Positions 1 to 12,840 of a stretch of DNA of 64,000 nt are shown in pieces. Below the pieces are notes generated by a model. The model saw only the letters and a program-made list of their open reading frames with translations. It did no database searches and had not been told where the DNA came from. Every line of letters starts with the position of its first letter. Positions within the stretch are counted from its first letter, which is position 1. Location of the stretch: contig CM069447.1 of NCBI GenBank assembly GCA_035610835.1, positions 40,165,437 through 40,229,436 on the forward strand, in the 5' to 3' direction. This DNA is from Ophiura sarsii. Taxonomy: Eukaryota; Echinodermata; Ophiuroidea; Amphilepidida; Ophiuridae. The translations under genes were made by a program, and so were the position numbers.

Positions 1-553
1 TTAATTAGTTGCTGACGGAGGTATTGATTTTGATAGATTATGTACATGCTAAACAGTCAGTCGTTAGCACACACAAAAAGCGTTCCCTGTGCAATGAAAT
101 ATGCACGATTTCTTGCGGAAGACACGCACTCCGATTGGGCATACTAATTAGTTTAGGAGCGGCTTATTTCAAACCCTTCTCATTTCGTCATGGTATTGTC
201 TAATAGGCTAAAATTTGAACTGTGGTTTAGAAAACCCATGAACTCCAGGTAATAAAAAGGATAATGGATATAACAATATATTTCTCATATAATAACAGTA
301 TTTCCTACCTTTCGATAAACCGGCACAATTACCACATATTATCATCGTGTTTGATAGCAAATTTCTCCCAAAGAAAAAATAACACATTTGAAAAAGGTTA
401 TAAAGTTCCCGACATTAACATGTGAAACATCTTGGAAATAATGCAGTATTATACTCTGGAGGTAAACGATTACATCCATGAATGAAAATTTGCGGAGTAA
501 AAATATACGCCATTTTCCAATACACAGACCAAATCGCTTATTGTAACAAAATT
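1..553. other. No gene recognised
   Basis: AT-rich sequence with only short chance reading frames. I see no splice-flanked exon, RNA gene or clear repeat. Confidence 0.5.
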
Positions 554-634
554 TCGTCAGACAGGATTCGAACCGGCGCGGGGAGAATCCAATAGATTTA
601 TAGTCTATAGCCTTAACCGCTCGGCCATGACTAC
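554..634 (-). tRNA. tRNA-Ser-like gene, probably degenerate, anticodon loop reads ATA
   Basis: On the minus strand the D-arm (GGCCGAGCGGTTAAGGC), a five-pair anticodon stem (ATAGA/TCTAT), a short variable arm and a T-loop (GGTTCGAATCC) follow in tRNA order. The long variable arm and D-arm match the serine class. A normal serine isoacceptor carries AGA in the loop; here it is ATA, which would read a tyrosine codon. The T-stem has a mismatch, and the acceptor stem pairs only after a one-base shift. Seen: tRNA layout with type II features. Inferred: a serine tRNA gene or tRNA-derived retroposon that has decayed. A functional chimeric tRNA is unlikely given the acceptor mismatches. Confidence 0.55.
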
Positions 635-2065
635 TCATTGAAATGACCGTCGTGTTCAATAGATAATAAGCCAGTGGTGAACTATCGATTTAATCGACCA
701 AAAATGAGTTATTTGGGGGAATTTTGGGGACTCATGTTATTTGAAGTAAAAATAACAATAATGATCGAGCATCTAATGTAACAAACAGAAAATGGGATAT
801 TTTCCTTTAAATGGTGCTAATCATGGTTTATCTTTGTTGTTAGGGGGGAAATTTGGTATCAAATTATGCCTAAAAGATTCGTCTAAATGCCTATCTAGCC
901 TGTTTGGTCAACAACAAATTAAAAATTACTCAAAATGACATAAACATAGTGGTATACTTTCTTTTGTTGAACCCTTTACCATGTGTATATGCCCATGAAT
1001 GTACCCAATAGGTTTTAATTGTCATATCTCTTCTGAAATGCCAAAAATATAGCGATATAAATGTATATTCATTTTATCACGTTCTGTATGTCGGTAGCCA
1101 TCCCATGCTAAAGTGCGTTCAGGTTATTTCAAACATGTAATGAACGTATGGATAATACTGGATTCAAATAGCGCGCTTACTTGAGGCCGTGCTACAAATT
1201 AAACTGAATGATAATAATCGATTGGCGATTGACTAAACAATATCCGCATCGGATCATGTGTACAGCGATGAATAGCTGTACCGTGCTTCTTATCTCTTTA
1301 GGTGTCTCAGTAAATATCAGCCAATCGATATGACAATGGGACCCTTGCACGCGCTATTCGATCCGTAACTCACCAAGGACATAGTTAGTTGAATTTATTC
1401 ATCCACAACATTTGTTTAGCACAATCAGGGCATTGACCATATACAATTATGTCATTGTGCCCTATGTTACTTTAGTAAGGTCACGTCACGTACCAATGTT
1501 CATACACAGAGTGAACAAAGTTTGTGGAGGACAAATAAAACGAACCCGCGAAATTCAACAGACTTATGCATAACGTGTAAAGCAATAGGCGACTGGTCTC
1601 TATACTAGAATTTAAATAACAATCATGTTAAAGATCGGCAATGTGATTAGTGCTTTAATCATGGATCATCCCTTCTGTATCTATATACTATTCCTATGGT
1701 ACATGCCATATTATAATGTAGTAAAGAAAGAATGCATGGAAAAGTACATGTACCTATAAGATTACTATGAGACTGTACATTGCTGTACATCCCTTACTAA
1801 AGGTCAAATCTAAAGGTATACCTTTTTTTGCTTTTTTAACACATTATTTGGCTGGTAAATACCACATATTTGATATCAATGGAAAGCTTGAAACACATGT
1901 TATCAGCTACCTTGACTTATTCTGTGATTAAAACTACTCTCTTTGAGAAATGCCATCTGCAAGTACGAAGTTTCACGTATTTCGCATGACATCGGTGTTC
2001 CCCACCTTACTGACCTTTTAAAAGGTATGCTATCCCCAAAATATTCAGGCTAGCCGGTAGCCTTA
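635..2065. other. No gene recognised
   Basis: Only short frames. Two weak inverted fragments around 1150-1170 and 1350-1366 (GCGCGC followed by TATTCGATCC-like sequence) may be ends of an old small element. Positions 1630-1700 resemble 37165-37235, suggesting a dispersed repeat. Confidence 0.35.
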
Positions 2066-2184
2066 CAGCGTGTTTTTACTGAAGAAAAAAAGCAGGCATA
2101 TGACTGCTAACGGATTAAAAGACAACAGATTTTAATCCGTTAGCAGTCATATGCCTGCTTTTTTTCTTCAGTAAAAACACGCTG
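2066..2184. mobile_element. Perfect hairpin MITE-like element with TTA flanks
   Basis: The left arm 2065-2120 and right arm 2130-2185 are exact reverse complements over 56 bases, separated by only nine bases (2121-2129). If the element is taken as CAGCG...CGCTG (2066-2184), it is flanked on both sides by TTA (2063-2065 and 2185-2187), as expected for a 3-bp target duplication of the PIF/Harbinger type. It has no coding capacity. The absence of any arm mismatch suggests recent formation or active correction. Confidence 0.7.
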
Positions 2185-2580
2185 TTAGTCCCACTCTTCA
2201 AAGTGTTATGCATTTTATGGACGAAATGTCCGGCATTTTTTCATAAAAAAGCCACCAAGAAATTGTATGTTTTCCCATAGCGTTACACACAAAATTACCC
2301 GGATGTGGCAATGAACAGCAACATTATTATCATTTCTCGACTATTGAGGGCAGTGCGTATAAATATACTAAAAACATAAGAACGTAACCTATGTGATGTG
2401 TGTCCCAAATTTTCAAATTTACAATTTTGTCGACGAAAAATATTTAAACAAAAATAATTTTTGAAAAATAAAAATGTCTATACAATTTCAAACAAGAACA
2501 AATATGCAAACAAGGCTATGCCATCGATTGTTTTAAACTATTTATTCTAGTCCCATTCGGAATTACAGTTTTTTCCATTT

Positions 2581-2636
2581 ATTGAAGAAGTTACAGCAGT
2601 TTTACGGAGGCTGTACCTGAGTCCACACCCCCTTAA
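2581..2636. repeat. Solo terminus of the foldback element found at 57668-58312
   Basis: About 55 bases ending in CCACACCCCCTTAAG closely match the right end of the palindromic element at 58253-58312 (GAAGAAGTTAC, GTTTTACGGAGGCTGTACCTGAG). The other arm and the interior are not recognisable here, so this is a relic or a divergent subfamily end. Confidence 0.6.
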
Positions 2637-3089
2637 GGGAAACTTTGATAGAAAAGTCAATGTTATATCACATTCCTAACCAAATTTACGGATTATTGAA
2701 AATCAATTTGTCGAAAAAGATCAAAAGTTATAAACATTTAAAATTTTGGTTTTGTTAACAAATTAATAGAGCAAATGAAAAAGAAATACCTCAACATTTA
2801 GTTGAACTCTTTATTGTTATGAATTTGAATCTTTGGTTGGATACAAGATATATAAAAGATCATAAATAAAACTTCTTATGCATTTGACTTATTATGACCT
2901 TGTCCCACATTTTTGCTCTTCAACCAAATAAGCTATTGCCGTATTGTGCCTCATTTACCTTTTAGCCACTGCATAGTAGACCATTACCTTAATTTGATGC
3001 ACCTCTCTTTTGCAGGACATTGCAACATATTTTATTTTGGGTAACATGTAAAGGATGCATTGGAGAGGGCGTGCTTCTAATTGTGAAAT

Positions 3090-4100
3090 CTGTAAACAGC
3101 TCAAAAGATTACCCAAGCGTAAGCACCCCCTCTCCTTTTGTGCCCGTCACATTTTTAGTTCAAGGCTTATTATGTTATTTCATTTATTTTCAATCGTTTG
3201 CATATGCCATAACGCAGATGCACAATAGATGGCGCTATACCCTAATAATAGAACCATTTTTTTGGTGGATTGTTGGCTTGGCTGTTTACTTTACTTTTAC
3301 TTCAGTTGTCGGCATAGCTATATACTTCATGAAAAGAAAAGCAGCTTCAATAGATTGCGCTATATCTTAAAATTATTTCTCCTTGGTGTATTGTCGGCGA
3401 GACGTTTTATTTTATTTCATTCCTTTCGTCTGCTTATGATTCCACGCCAGTAAATAATTTCATCAACACTTTTTTATCAGCTGGCATCCTGTGGCCAGTT
3501 GATTATAGAATTAATCAGAAATGGTACTTATTGCTCCCAAATGATTAAAGTTGTAGTTTAATCCTGATTTTTGGACTATTACCTAATACTACAGTGCAAA
3601 AAGAAATATTTTCAATGCATTTTGTAGGTTTTTGGGGTGTTTTTTAATTGTAAATGTTCTGGCAACATTTCTCAACTTTTTCTGATAAATGAGGGCGCTA
3701 CACCAATTGTCCAACTTTGGGGGCCAATTTCCCAGAACTTTCGGGGATATCATATATAGTTGTTTTGATTTAATGATCAAAGATATCATGAAATTTAAGG
3801 AAAATGTCAAATTGAAAAATCCAGTCGCTTTATAAGCGAGAAAATGGGCATTTTATAACACTCATTTAGCATGTAAACGTAAAGGGGAACCATTTGGTGG
3901 TGTGAATTCTTATGCCATACACATTATAGAAGGTACCGCATACTGAATAGATGGCGATATAACTTTGGCGATGGATTGTGTGCGAGGCGATTTCTGTCGT
4001 ATGTTTTTGTCATAATACTGTGTTGAAGGTAACACAGAAATAATAGATGGCGCCATAACTAAAAGAATGACATGATATTTATTGGAAGTAACACAGGATA
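3090..4100. repeat. Dispersed repeat shared with 29970-30440
   Basis: The segment from about 3095 to 3215 (AAAGATTACC, AAGCGTAAGCAC, CTCTCCTTTTGTG, CAATCGTTTGCATA) reappears at 29978-30100. Both copies are followed by several recurrences of a short block resembling AATAGATGGCGCTATAAC. Part of it (about 3790-3910, GCTTTATAAGCGAGAAAA) also recurs at 12040-12110. No coding capacity was recognised; the short frames inside are chance. Confidence 0.6.
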
Positions 4101-4491
4101 GCTAAAAATACCGGAAAACTTCGAAAATTATACTTCAAATACATTCGCTTGGTATCTTTCCTGATATAGTCATCAATGATTAGTCCATCAATTGTTGCCC
4201 TTTGCACGCTACGATTTTTACCGGTCAATATTGCGCAAAGTAGATCTAAAATAACGCGCATCATTAGGACTCATTGCGGAGTGACAATATTATAGTCGTT
4301 AGTGGTAAACACAATCAACACACATCGCGGTCAGAATATTGCTCCAGATGGTAGATAAACCACACCCGAGGTGATCAATGATCTCTTAGGACATTGTTTG
4401 AAAATAACGCGCAAGAGAATGAGCATTGTCTGACTACAATCAAATCATACCACGCGGTGCACCCGCAACGCCCACAATTACTTAATTGATA

Positions 4492-5154
4492 CAGGGTGAG
4501 TCAAAAAGTCTGCAATAGTGGAAAGAAGTCATTTTGTTTTCAAAACCAAAATGAATTTTAAAACCTTTTAAACGTTGCAAGAATGATGTATTCCTAACTT
4601 TGTGTGAAAAAATGAAGTCGATCGCATATTTCGTTTGTATTTGGTGACCCTCTTTGCTGCACAACCAAATGTACCTGTTTGTCCACGAGCACAGTGATTT
4701 TCATTTGAAATGGCACACATTGCATTTTCATATTTGAATATCCCGCCAACAAAAGAATGGAACATTTCAGTTTTTTATTAAAATTTAGAACATTATACGC
4801 TTTCATTGCATGGGTACGATTATAATTGATTATGCTAACTCACATGTAAACAAGAAAGGATGCATTAAATTCCAATAGCATCACAAATGAACTCAAGTTT
4901 CCAAATTTGAATGAGAGACACATTTTGCGATCTGATGCATATTTTGGGTATCTCGTGGACAAACGTGTAAAATGGGTGCACTGGTCAAAAGGTTCACCAA
5001 AGACAAACGGAAAATGCGATCGATTTCATTTTTTCGCACAAAGGTTAGGATTAAATACATCATTCTTGCAACGTTTAAAAAGTTTTAAAATTCATTTTGG
5101 TTTTAAAAACAAAATGGCTTCTTTCCACTATTGCAGTCTTTTTGACTCACCCTG
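4492..5154. mobile_element. TA-flanked foldback MITE (CAGGGTGAGTCAAAAAG ends)
   Basis: The ends are inverted copies: CAGGGTGAGTCAAAAAGTCT at 4492 and its reverse complement ending at 5154, each abutting a TA (4490-4491, 5155-5156). Sequence correspondence continues inward for roughly 200 bases per arm, with substitutions. The TA target and CAGGGTG terminus are typical of Tc1/mariner-type non-autonomous elements. There is no transposase frame; the reading frames on both strands are shadows of the arms. Confidence 0.75.
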
Positions 5155-5156
5155 TA

Positions 5157-8100
5157 GATACATTCTCACAAACCTGGAAAACCAACCGATCATGTCCTAT
5201 CGACCATATAATAGCCGACGGTTCTAATATAGGGATGTCACACCAACGGCGATCAGGCCTTGCGCTTGCGTTGCGATGAAAAAGAATATCAAAAGTATCA
5301 AAGCGCCAATCAAAACGCATTAAGGTCTTTTAGCACCGTTTGGTGACGCAGTTGACACGGGTTAGGACGGAGGAGGGTCCCCATAGTCGCCCTTGAGCTC
5401 AAGACAAAGCGCCGCGCTTGTTTTCACTCTGCTACGATCAAGAATCATTGCATCAGCTACAGGTTTTGATAAAAAAATAACTTTAGTTTGTATTTATAGC
5501 TTAGCTCATGTCGTAAGATGTGTCAACGTTGCTAGACAGCAAAATAACTGCTGGTTTCATTTAATACCGTGAATCTATAGCGACGGTTTCAAAATGATTT
5601 TCAAAAAGTTGATGCGACTTGTGGCTATCATTGTATTGACAACTATAATAATCGAAGTCCATACGGTATTGACACAAAATGAAAAGTCTCATTGATTAGT
5701 CCCCTCCAATAAAACATGTTTTTTCTGTGCATTTTCGAATGTATGTGTTAAATTGGCTCCATTATCATATTGTACGGTGCTTCTCTACTGCATGCTGGAA
5801 TTACATTTAACTAACCCAGGGATTATATAATTATGGGAAAGGTCACTCCTCATTCAAAATGTCGCCTACTAAAACCAAATTCACGGGTGAAGGTTTTATA
5901 GGGGGCGCACTATCATGGCCGTAACAAACCAGAGGATATCGGCTCAAAACATGATTTGTGGCACAGAAATAGTACATTAATGGTACAAAAAAGCTGATTG
6001 TGATTTAGAGTAGAACTGATTTGCTTTGATGATGGCAGAATTTTGTTCTTATATGACGCGAAACATTTAGAATTGGTTATTTGAAATTAATTTACGTAGA
6101 ACAAACTACGAATTTTAAATTGTGGATGGCTTCGTCTGGCAGTGACAGAGGAGGGTCGTGGCGTTATTTGCATTTTATTAATATTGTAATCAGATCAGTT
6201 GGGAAGGACGCCGGATCGCGACGATCACATCGTGTGAGGTCATGAATAGTCATGGCTGAATATTCATTCACAACGAATGATTGACAGTTAACGCTTAACT
6301 TCCGGGTGAAGCACTGATAGAGTGCGCTATACTGTGAACCAAATCTCAACAATGGGCAGATATGAGAGACATAGGCCTGTCTAACCTTTAGTAGAGGATA
6401 TAATATGTGACCTGGCACGAAAAACTGAGCGTAAAGTCGCTGGGGCTGATTTTGAGCTAGTGATGGTCTGAAATAGTCGATTTGACAGGGGAGGTCGAAA
6501 ATGAGATATTTCCACTTTTGGAAAGATAAACTATTTATGTATCACATTCCGAAGTATTAGGACAATATTTTGGGTCTAAATATGTTTTTAAGTAATTTTA
6601 GAGAGGGCATTTTATTCTTACATCTCAAGAAATGAGCGCAAAGAGAGGTAAAATATCTTGAAATGTCTCGAAATTACCTTGTTCACGGGTTTAAAATAGT
6701 ATTCCTATATCAAATCTGGTATAGTCTTAAAGGTCAGAGCTTTTCGGAGCTATTAATAGTAGTTTAACCTTGTAAATCTCAAATGAACCAATGACAGGCC
6801 GTTTAATAAGAGGTCTTTGGCATAAACAATCTTTCGATTAAGTTTTGACAGAATATATTTGAGAGCCAAGTGACGATAAGCTTCACTGACTTTGAAGGCC
6901 TTTTTCTCCAATTCAATATTTAGCGGTGATTAACTTCAATAACTCCACTTTGGAATGGCCTATTATAACAATTGGTGTCATTTTAAACCTGAGGACATCT
7001 ACTTCTGAAAATGTGAAGAAAGAAAAAATCATTTTTAATTTTTTGCTACTCTCATTTTGTGGAATCAGGTCACATACACGTATGGGTTATTTTCGCGATA
7101 TATGTTGCTATTGAAGCAAACCATATTAAATTGTAACACAATTATATTGTCTCGATCATGGCCATGAAATCATTCGATTGGAACTTAATTTGCTCCTAAT
7201 AGAATTACGTTTTTATCGATATCTGATATTTGATTGATGCAGGCTTTTGATAATTTGCCAATCGCATTAACAGATGACAAATTATCTAATCAATTTGTCA
7301 GGACACTGTTTTTAAGGCTTTCCTCTATTTCTACCAGTCATTTATCTGACTGCGCAGGTGTTGCTTTTTTATTGGCCAATCAACACGCATCTGTTGTATG
7401 GGAGGTGACGTGACTGGCGTTTCAGCATTATCACTGATTATGAAGAAGTTATTTAACTGCTGGTCTCGAATCCCTCGCGTGTAGCTGTTGTATCTATTGG
7501 ATAATATACAACCCCTTTCGCATTATTGGTATTGCTATTGGTCAGTTATCAGCACACGGCCAGACTGTTGTGAAGGTGGCGTTATCGAGTTTGCTGAATG
7601 ACGTTCTTACCCGTTTTGAATATTTGAGGAGAAAAAAGACTGCGGAATTGAAATTGGCTGATTTCAACAATCTTATTGGCCATTTTTAACATGTATGTCC
7701 AACTATACATTTATGGAATCTCGAAACGTTCTGCGGTCAATTCTCTTTGGAGGGAAGAGAAGTGGGTTGAAATAGTTATGTGTAGGAAATCCTTTTTGTT
7801 TCTAAAAATGTGTCAGGCTGTAGCTGCTCTTTATCTTTATAATTGATCTTGTCAGTAAGATTCTACTTTTACTGATCTTTATAAATGAGTGAACAATTCA
7901 TATCTTTGTTATCTGTATATAATTGTCCACCTTAAATCCTAACGACAAGCTCACAAATGTTGTATCCCTACCAACAGTGGTGGCAGAAGCATCATAATTT
8001 AGTTTGAGTGTAAGTGTTTGTGGGAGGGGGTGGTGGGGTCGGGACAATTTAGGGGTCGGGGACTTATGTAGTAAACTTGTTCTATGGGAGAATTGGCAAA

Positions 8101-8439
8101 TTGTAATGGGGGTGTGTGTGGGGGGGGGGGGGGGGGGGGACGTCGCACAGAAGTCGTGATTTAGCATTATTTGTTGAGAGGGGGGGGGGGGGGGCGGGGA
8201 AGGGAGAGTAAGGACCCCGCGATCAATGCGACCCCTCCCCTTCCCGCTAGCCCGCTACTGCTCAAATGACGGGAAGTATTGATACGTGTCAGTTTAAAAC
8301 GAATGATGAAGTATAAAAACCATTTCACTGAAGCCGGTAATTTTGTTCAAGAAATTCCGTTAATGGTACATATGCCATTATAATTGATTTATTAGCACTT
8401 ATCAATCATGTACAGTTTTACCCATATTATTTATTGCAG
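5157..8439. other. No gene recognised; G-rich tracts near 8118-8200
   Basis: Several short frames without splice context or recognisable domains. Two long G runs (about 8119-8139 and 8180-8194) separated by GACGTCGCAC form a potential quadruplex-forming, slippage-prone stretch. I could not assign any family to the rest. Confidence 0.4.
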
Positions 8440-8903
8440 TAATCTATCATCTAAAAGAACTATGCCTTTGCCAATGTCAGATCCCTTTTGTTTCAGAATT
8501 CCATGAAAGGATGATGTCATTTTCTATTTGTAATTTGCCCGTCTTTAACAAGGCAAGTGTGTCGTTTTCATTGGATAATGTTCTCAAATTGTTCGCAGAT
8601 CTCAGATTCCAATTGGCCAATTATCACCGGTCTGTCGTTAAGGCGCATTTTTACCCACGTCTGCAGAAGATGTTGCTGCTATTAGAACAGCAACATTCCT
8701 AATCTTTTTGGTGGGAAGGATTGTGTGTAGCAATTTGCAATTGTAGGTTGGACGTCGATATAGACTATTACATTTGTCCACGAATGCATTCTTCGCAGCT
8801 GTAACGACTTTCGAAAATTATCGTTACTCTCCAAACCCGAAGGAAGAGGTGTAGGGTGCAAACTTAGTAGTGCGGTAACATGGTTCAGTAGTAGGTTGCT
8901 ACG
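8440..8903 (+). promoter_or_regulatory. Conserved 5' flank/5' UTR of the first leader exon
   Basis: This segment is shared with 38000-38439, upstream of the second leader exon. A shorter part (CCGAAGG, GAGGTGTAGGGTGC) is shared with 41479-41536, upstream of the third. Common blocks include CACCGGTCTGTCGTTAAGGC, CCACGTCTGCAG, CAGCAACATTCCTAAT and GTGTGTAGCAATTTGCAA. Conservation immediately before three ATG-bearing exons suggests promoter and 5' UTR sequence that was duplicated with the exon. The open frame at 8511-8702 overlaps this block but is not kept intact in the copy, so I do not call it a gene. No TATA box could be assigned with confidence. Confidence 0.45.
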
Positions 8904-8946
8904 ATGGATCTGGTTCCGAAGATTTTATTTCTGCTTATTTGCCTAG
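8904..8946 (+). CDS. Exon 1, signal peptide of the block A HYR gene
   Basis: A 43-nt exon starts at ATG (8904) and encodes MDLVPKILFLLICL plus the first base of the next codon. A Lys followed by an unbroken hydrophobic core is a compact secretory signal. It ends at a strong donor (CTAG|GTGAGT) and leaves a phase 1 intron. Both downstream candidate exons (16783 and 17617) begin in the matching phase, so MDLVPKILFLLICL-G then HIQEV reads through cleanly. The start is chosen because it is the only ATG in frame in the exon and lies in a block conserved in two other copies. The next coding exon is almost 8 kb away, so the join is inferred. Confidence 0.65.
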
Positions 8947-8982
8947 GTGAGTGATAGTTACATATTCTAACATGTAGATTCT

Positions 8983-9388
8983 ATACCATGTTCTAACACC
9001 AACTAAATTATTGGTTAAAGGTCGGTGTTCCGATTGCTTGCCCGATTTTCAACTTGATGTTTTCTATTCTATATGAAGGGACAAAGGGTCATCCTTAAAA
9101 GCCATATTCCAAAGTTTGAGTTGCATAACTCCAATGGTTTTTATTGTAGAAGCACGAGGTAACATGACATTTTCCCATTGAGTAGTACACACATTGGCCG
9201 GGTGGTTAACCACCGCATGTTGGCCTATAACGTCTAAATGGAAGATATCTTGCGCCTAAGATATTTACAGAAATAATGAGAAAAATTATTTCTTCTGATA
9301 TCAACATATTTTGATGTGAAAAAAAGCTAAAGTGATCGGAACATACGCCTTTAAAACTATTAATTTAGTTGGTTTTAGAACATGGTAT
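8983..9388. mobile_element. Small TIR element in intron 1
   Basis: Terminal inverted repeats ATACCATGTTCTAA...CCAACTAAATTA at 8983 and the reverse complement ending at 9388 enclose about 400 bases. The same ends occur 50 bases after the leader-exon donor of the second copy (38534-38590), where the interior is reduced to about 20 bases. The insertion therefore preceded the duplication. Confidence 0.6.
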
Positions 9389-9628
9389 AACCTGTATTGC
9401 CAGATCGTGTGTAGAAGGATTTTATAACTACTTAAGAATAAGAAATCGTGGCTGTTCCTGACGAGGGCTTGACAGTATTTCGTTAAGAATACCCGTCATA
9501 AAAGCCTATCACACAATATTTTCGAGGTAAATACAACCAAAATGAATTATTTATGATAATAAAAATAATATTATTTTAAAAACTGTACATTATACCAATG
9601 AATTATTGATTTGATAAGTTTTAACTTC

Positions 9629-9702
9629 ATGTTACTTTAAATTTCAACCGAGTAATAAGTAAAGAACTTAAATCATTACTCGGTTGAAATTTAAAGTAAC
9701 AT
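9629..9702. repeat. Perfect 28-bp inverted repeat (hairpin)
   Basis: Arms 9629-9656 and 9675-9702 are exact reverse complements (ATGTTACTTTAAATTTCAAC at the left start), with an 18-base loop. It could be a miniature element or a cruciform-forming site. No gene is attached. Confidence 0.7.
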
Positions 9703-12399
9703 TCAGGTTTTTATTTTCATATTTCTTTTAATACCATACAATACACTAAGAAGTTGACAATAACTATATTATTCTTTTTAAATAGTCTTAATTCGATCAC
9801 CTTAATCAAGATCAAGAATTACTGAACAAATACTATGTTTGAACTTATTTGAATGTATTGCTCATGGTAATTCCAAATATAGTGATGAAATTCAATAATT
9901 TTGACATTGTTTAAATATTTTAAATAACTTTTGGAACTGTCGTCTGCAGACGCCTGCCGCGTGGTAGATTTTCGTGGTTTCTCCAAAGAACGTATGAAGT
10001 TTTGATCATTATGCGTTCCCCCAACTGTTTTGAGGGCGGGAAGACCTGGAAAGTAGTGTCTCTTGGCCGTTTTTTAACCTAAAATGTCACTAAAATCTGC
10101 CAAAAAACCCGGAAATTAAAAAACAAATTGTGACAATTTTTTTGGACAGATTCTTGGCCAAAAAAACGGTTGATTTTATATGATTTGAGAAAAAATATTT
10201 AAAAAAAAAAAGTTTTTTCCCCTCGTCTTAGGGATAAATACATGCGTAATGTTGACTGAAAATGGTTTAGAAACGCAAAAGAAGTCCTTTGGTATCGCGC
10301 AATAATGCAAATCCAGCTAGAATTTGATAAACAACTTCATTTATTTGCATGATGACTCAACATGTCCTTCTGGGGTATGAGAGAACCCCACAGAAAACAA
10401 TTTAAAAAAACCCAGCTTTTGAGAATGTTGTTTTTAAAAGTGTTACGTGTCCTTGAAATGTGATGTAAAGAGTTATTTGTGTATTTGCTATAGACGTTAT
10501 TCATAGTTGGCGCATTTATGTCAAAAGAGGGCCGTGCTATCCAACTGAGCATTATCAGAGCAATTAGTGCTACGAAAACGAGGCCAGCGATGTACATGTA
10601 GTCGAGACTAGACTAGAGTGATGTAGTTTTTCAATGTGGTGAACTTTGCACTAATCATAAAAATTCTTCATACTTCTAGCTGTTCAATATTTGACCTTAT
10701 TACATTCGTGAAATAAACTTGAACGTATAAATTATCTGTTCCACTAGTTAGAATGAAATAATTATTTGCTGGTAACTGACACTATCTAGGTAAATGTAGA
10801 AGTTCACAGTTCATTTGCAGTAAAAGTACGAGATTGTAATGTTTATCGGCGCACTATTGCTACGAGCATGTTCAGTTATAGTTCACACCCTCTGTTGACG
10901 TAAATGCGCCAATTATGAATAACGTCTATTAAAGCCAAATCAAGCCCAGTTCTCTCTTTCATATCATAATGGGTAGGTTTTATCACCATGTGACAGGCGT
11001 ACTTGTATTGTCCGAATCAGGACTACGGGGTATATCTACAGTCATCAAAAAAGTAACTATACAGGTAAAAAATGGACTTTTAACTCTAAAATTAGATATC
11101 CTACCTAAAAATGTGTGTGGCGTATTGATCCATGGGAACAATACGGCCGACTGTGCAACCTGCACATGCATCCCCCAATTGCACTACCGGTAATCGATAA
11201 GGTAACCGTAGATGGGTCCGCGTGAAGAAAATAGAGACTTTACCTTACATTTTGGAGTGTCACTTCCTCAATAATCACCCGATCCTAGCGTGCAATATTT
11301 TATATTCAACAACTCCCCTATACCTTAAGTACAGTAACAAAGCTTGTCGATTTGAGATAAACCCACTGTTCATATGCAAATTACTAGGATGGCGAACCTT
11401 ATTTGGAAACCACTAATGCATTTATACATCGATGCAAAATTGTAAACAAACAAACATGTTGGCAAAATGTGTTCATTTTTTCGGCGTATAAATGCACTTC
11501 TGCAGTCCTTAAAGTTAGCAAACAGCTTTATATACCGAAATGTATCTATATCCCTGAGGAAAATATTTTTGGCGAGTGCCATATGTCACGGCTCACTCCT
11601 AAAGCCACAATTTTAGTCCGAACGGTCGCTATTGAGCACAAGAGAATCGCCATTTTGTATCATCGCGCGGTAAAATGAGTTCCCTTTCATCTCATGGACC
11701 CGGGCATGGACCGTACCACTAAATAAGTAATAGAACAGTCGACGAAAGGCCTGTTGAATTGGGTGCAATGACCCTAGTGAAATATATAAAAATCAAACAA
11801 TATTACTACAAATTTTCTTCTTTTGACTAATTTGTATGATTTAATAGTCATTTTAGAGACTTCAATAATTGATTCGAATCGCTTAGACCTAGGCTAGGCC
11901 TGGCCGTTCTAAAGTCATTCGTATCTTCGACGCCGCATATCTCGAAAATGTTGTCTTGACCTTATTTATTATTGTTATTTAAAGGAAAGCCAAGACCATG
12001 ATCTTCATCAAAAATATAAAGTTGAGGCAATCAGTTGCTTTATAAGCGAGAAAATTGCTTTTAATGATTTCCCATTTTACACAGCAGGTATAGGGGATTC
12101 ATTTAGTGGTGTGTATCCTTAAAAGTTCATAATAGAGAAATAAGTTCAAGTTTGAATCCGACCTTGTGACATTAAAAACTAAGTGTTATAGATTAGAAAC
12201 GTAAATAAATCTTCTTCCGGTTTGCCGATATATATTGCAGTAATATAATTATCATGTATTAAAGAACAATTATATTGAAACTGTCGCAATTATCTGACGT
12301 AGTAAGTGTCAATTAAAATTGCCACCACCTCAATAAACGACGATAGTAGTAACTCATGTAGTCACTCTACCACGATTTCGTTCCATCAACTTAATTAGA
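9703..12399. other. Intron 1 sequence, no exon recognised
   Basis: Contains segments repeated elsewhere: 10300-10620 resembles 38800-39000, and 11030-11110 (CAGTCATCAAAA, AACTATACAGGTAA, ATATCCTACCTAA) resembles the left end of the element at 46070-46569. The short frames on opposite strands here are shadows of each other and lack exon features. Confidence 0.4.
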
Positions 12400-12840
12400 C
12401 AGGAAACGTGTCCATGGTTACACCTAAACACCTTGGTATTCTGATCTACCTCGTTGTGCCACTATGTTTGGATTTTTCTAATATTTTATCATTGGAATAG
12501 TAAATGAGATACGTATCTATGGTTAAACGAATACACAGGGACATTTCGACCTACTTCGTTGTGTAACAACTATTTTTTTTTGATTTTTCTTACATTTTAT
12601 CATAATTGGAATAGTAAATGAGATACGTTTCCATGGTTACACGTAAACACAGGGATATTTTACCTACCTCGTTGTGTCACTAGTTTTGGATTAAATTGTT
12701 CTATATTTTGCCATAGGAATAGTAAATGAGATATGTAATTATGGTTACACGTAAATACTGTGATAATTTGACGTACCTCGTTGTGTCACAACTATTTTGG
12801 GGATTGTTCTTACATTTTATCATAGAGATTATCTATGTAA
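12400..12840. repeat. Minisatellite of about 110 bp, copy 1 of 3 in the window
   Basis: About four head-to-tail units with a period near 110 bp, marked by GGAATAGTAAATGAGATACG at about 12496, 12605 and 12716 and by CCATGGTTACAC plus CTACCTCGTTGTGTCAC. The same arrays recur at 15275-15695 and 42105-42405 with the same leader sequence (TTTGAATCCG, CATTAAAACTAAGTGTTATA), so the array travels inside a dispersed element. Confidence 0.75.

Noticed and set aside
8511..8702. Possible small gene upstream of leader exon 1
   Set aside because: The paralogous segment at 38075-38389 is similar DNA, but the reading frame is not conserved between the copies; flank/5' UTR is the simpler reading.
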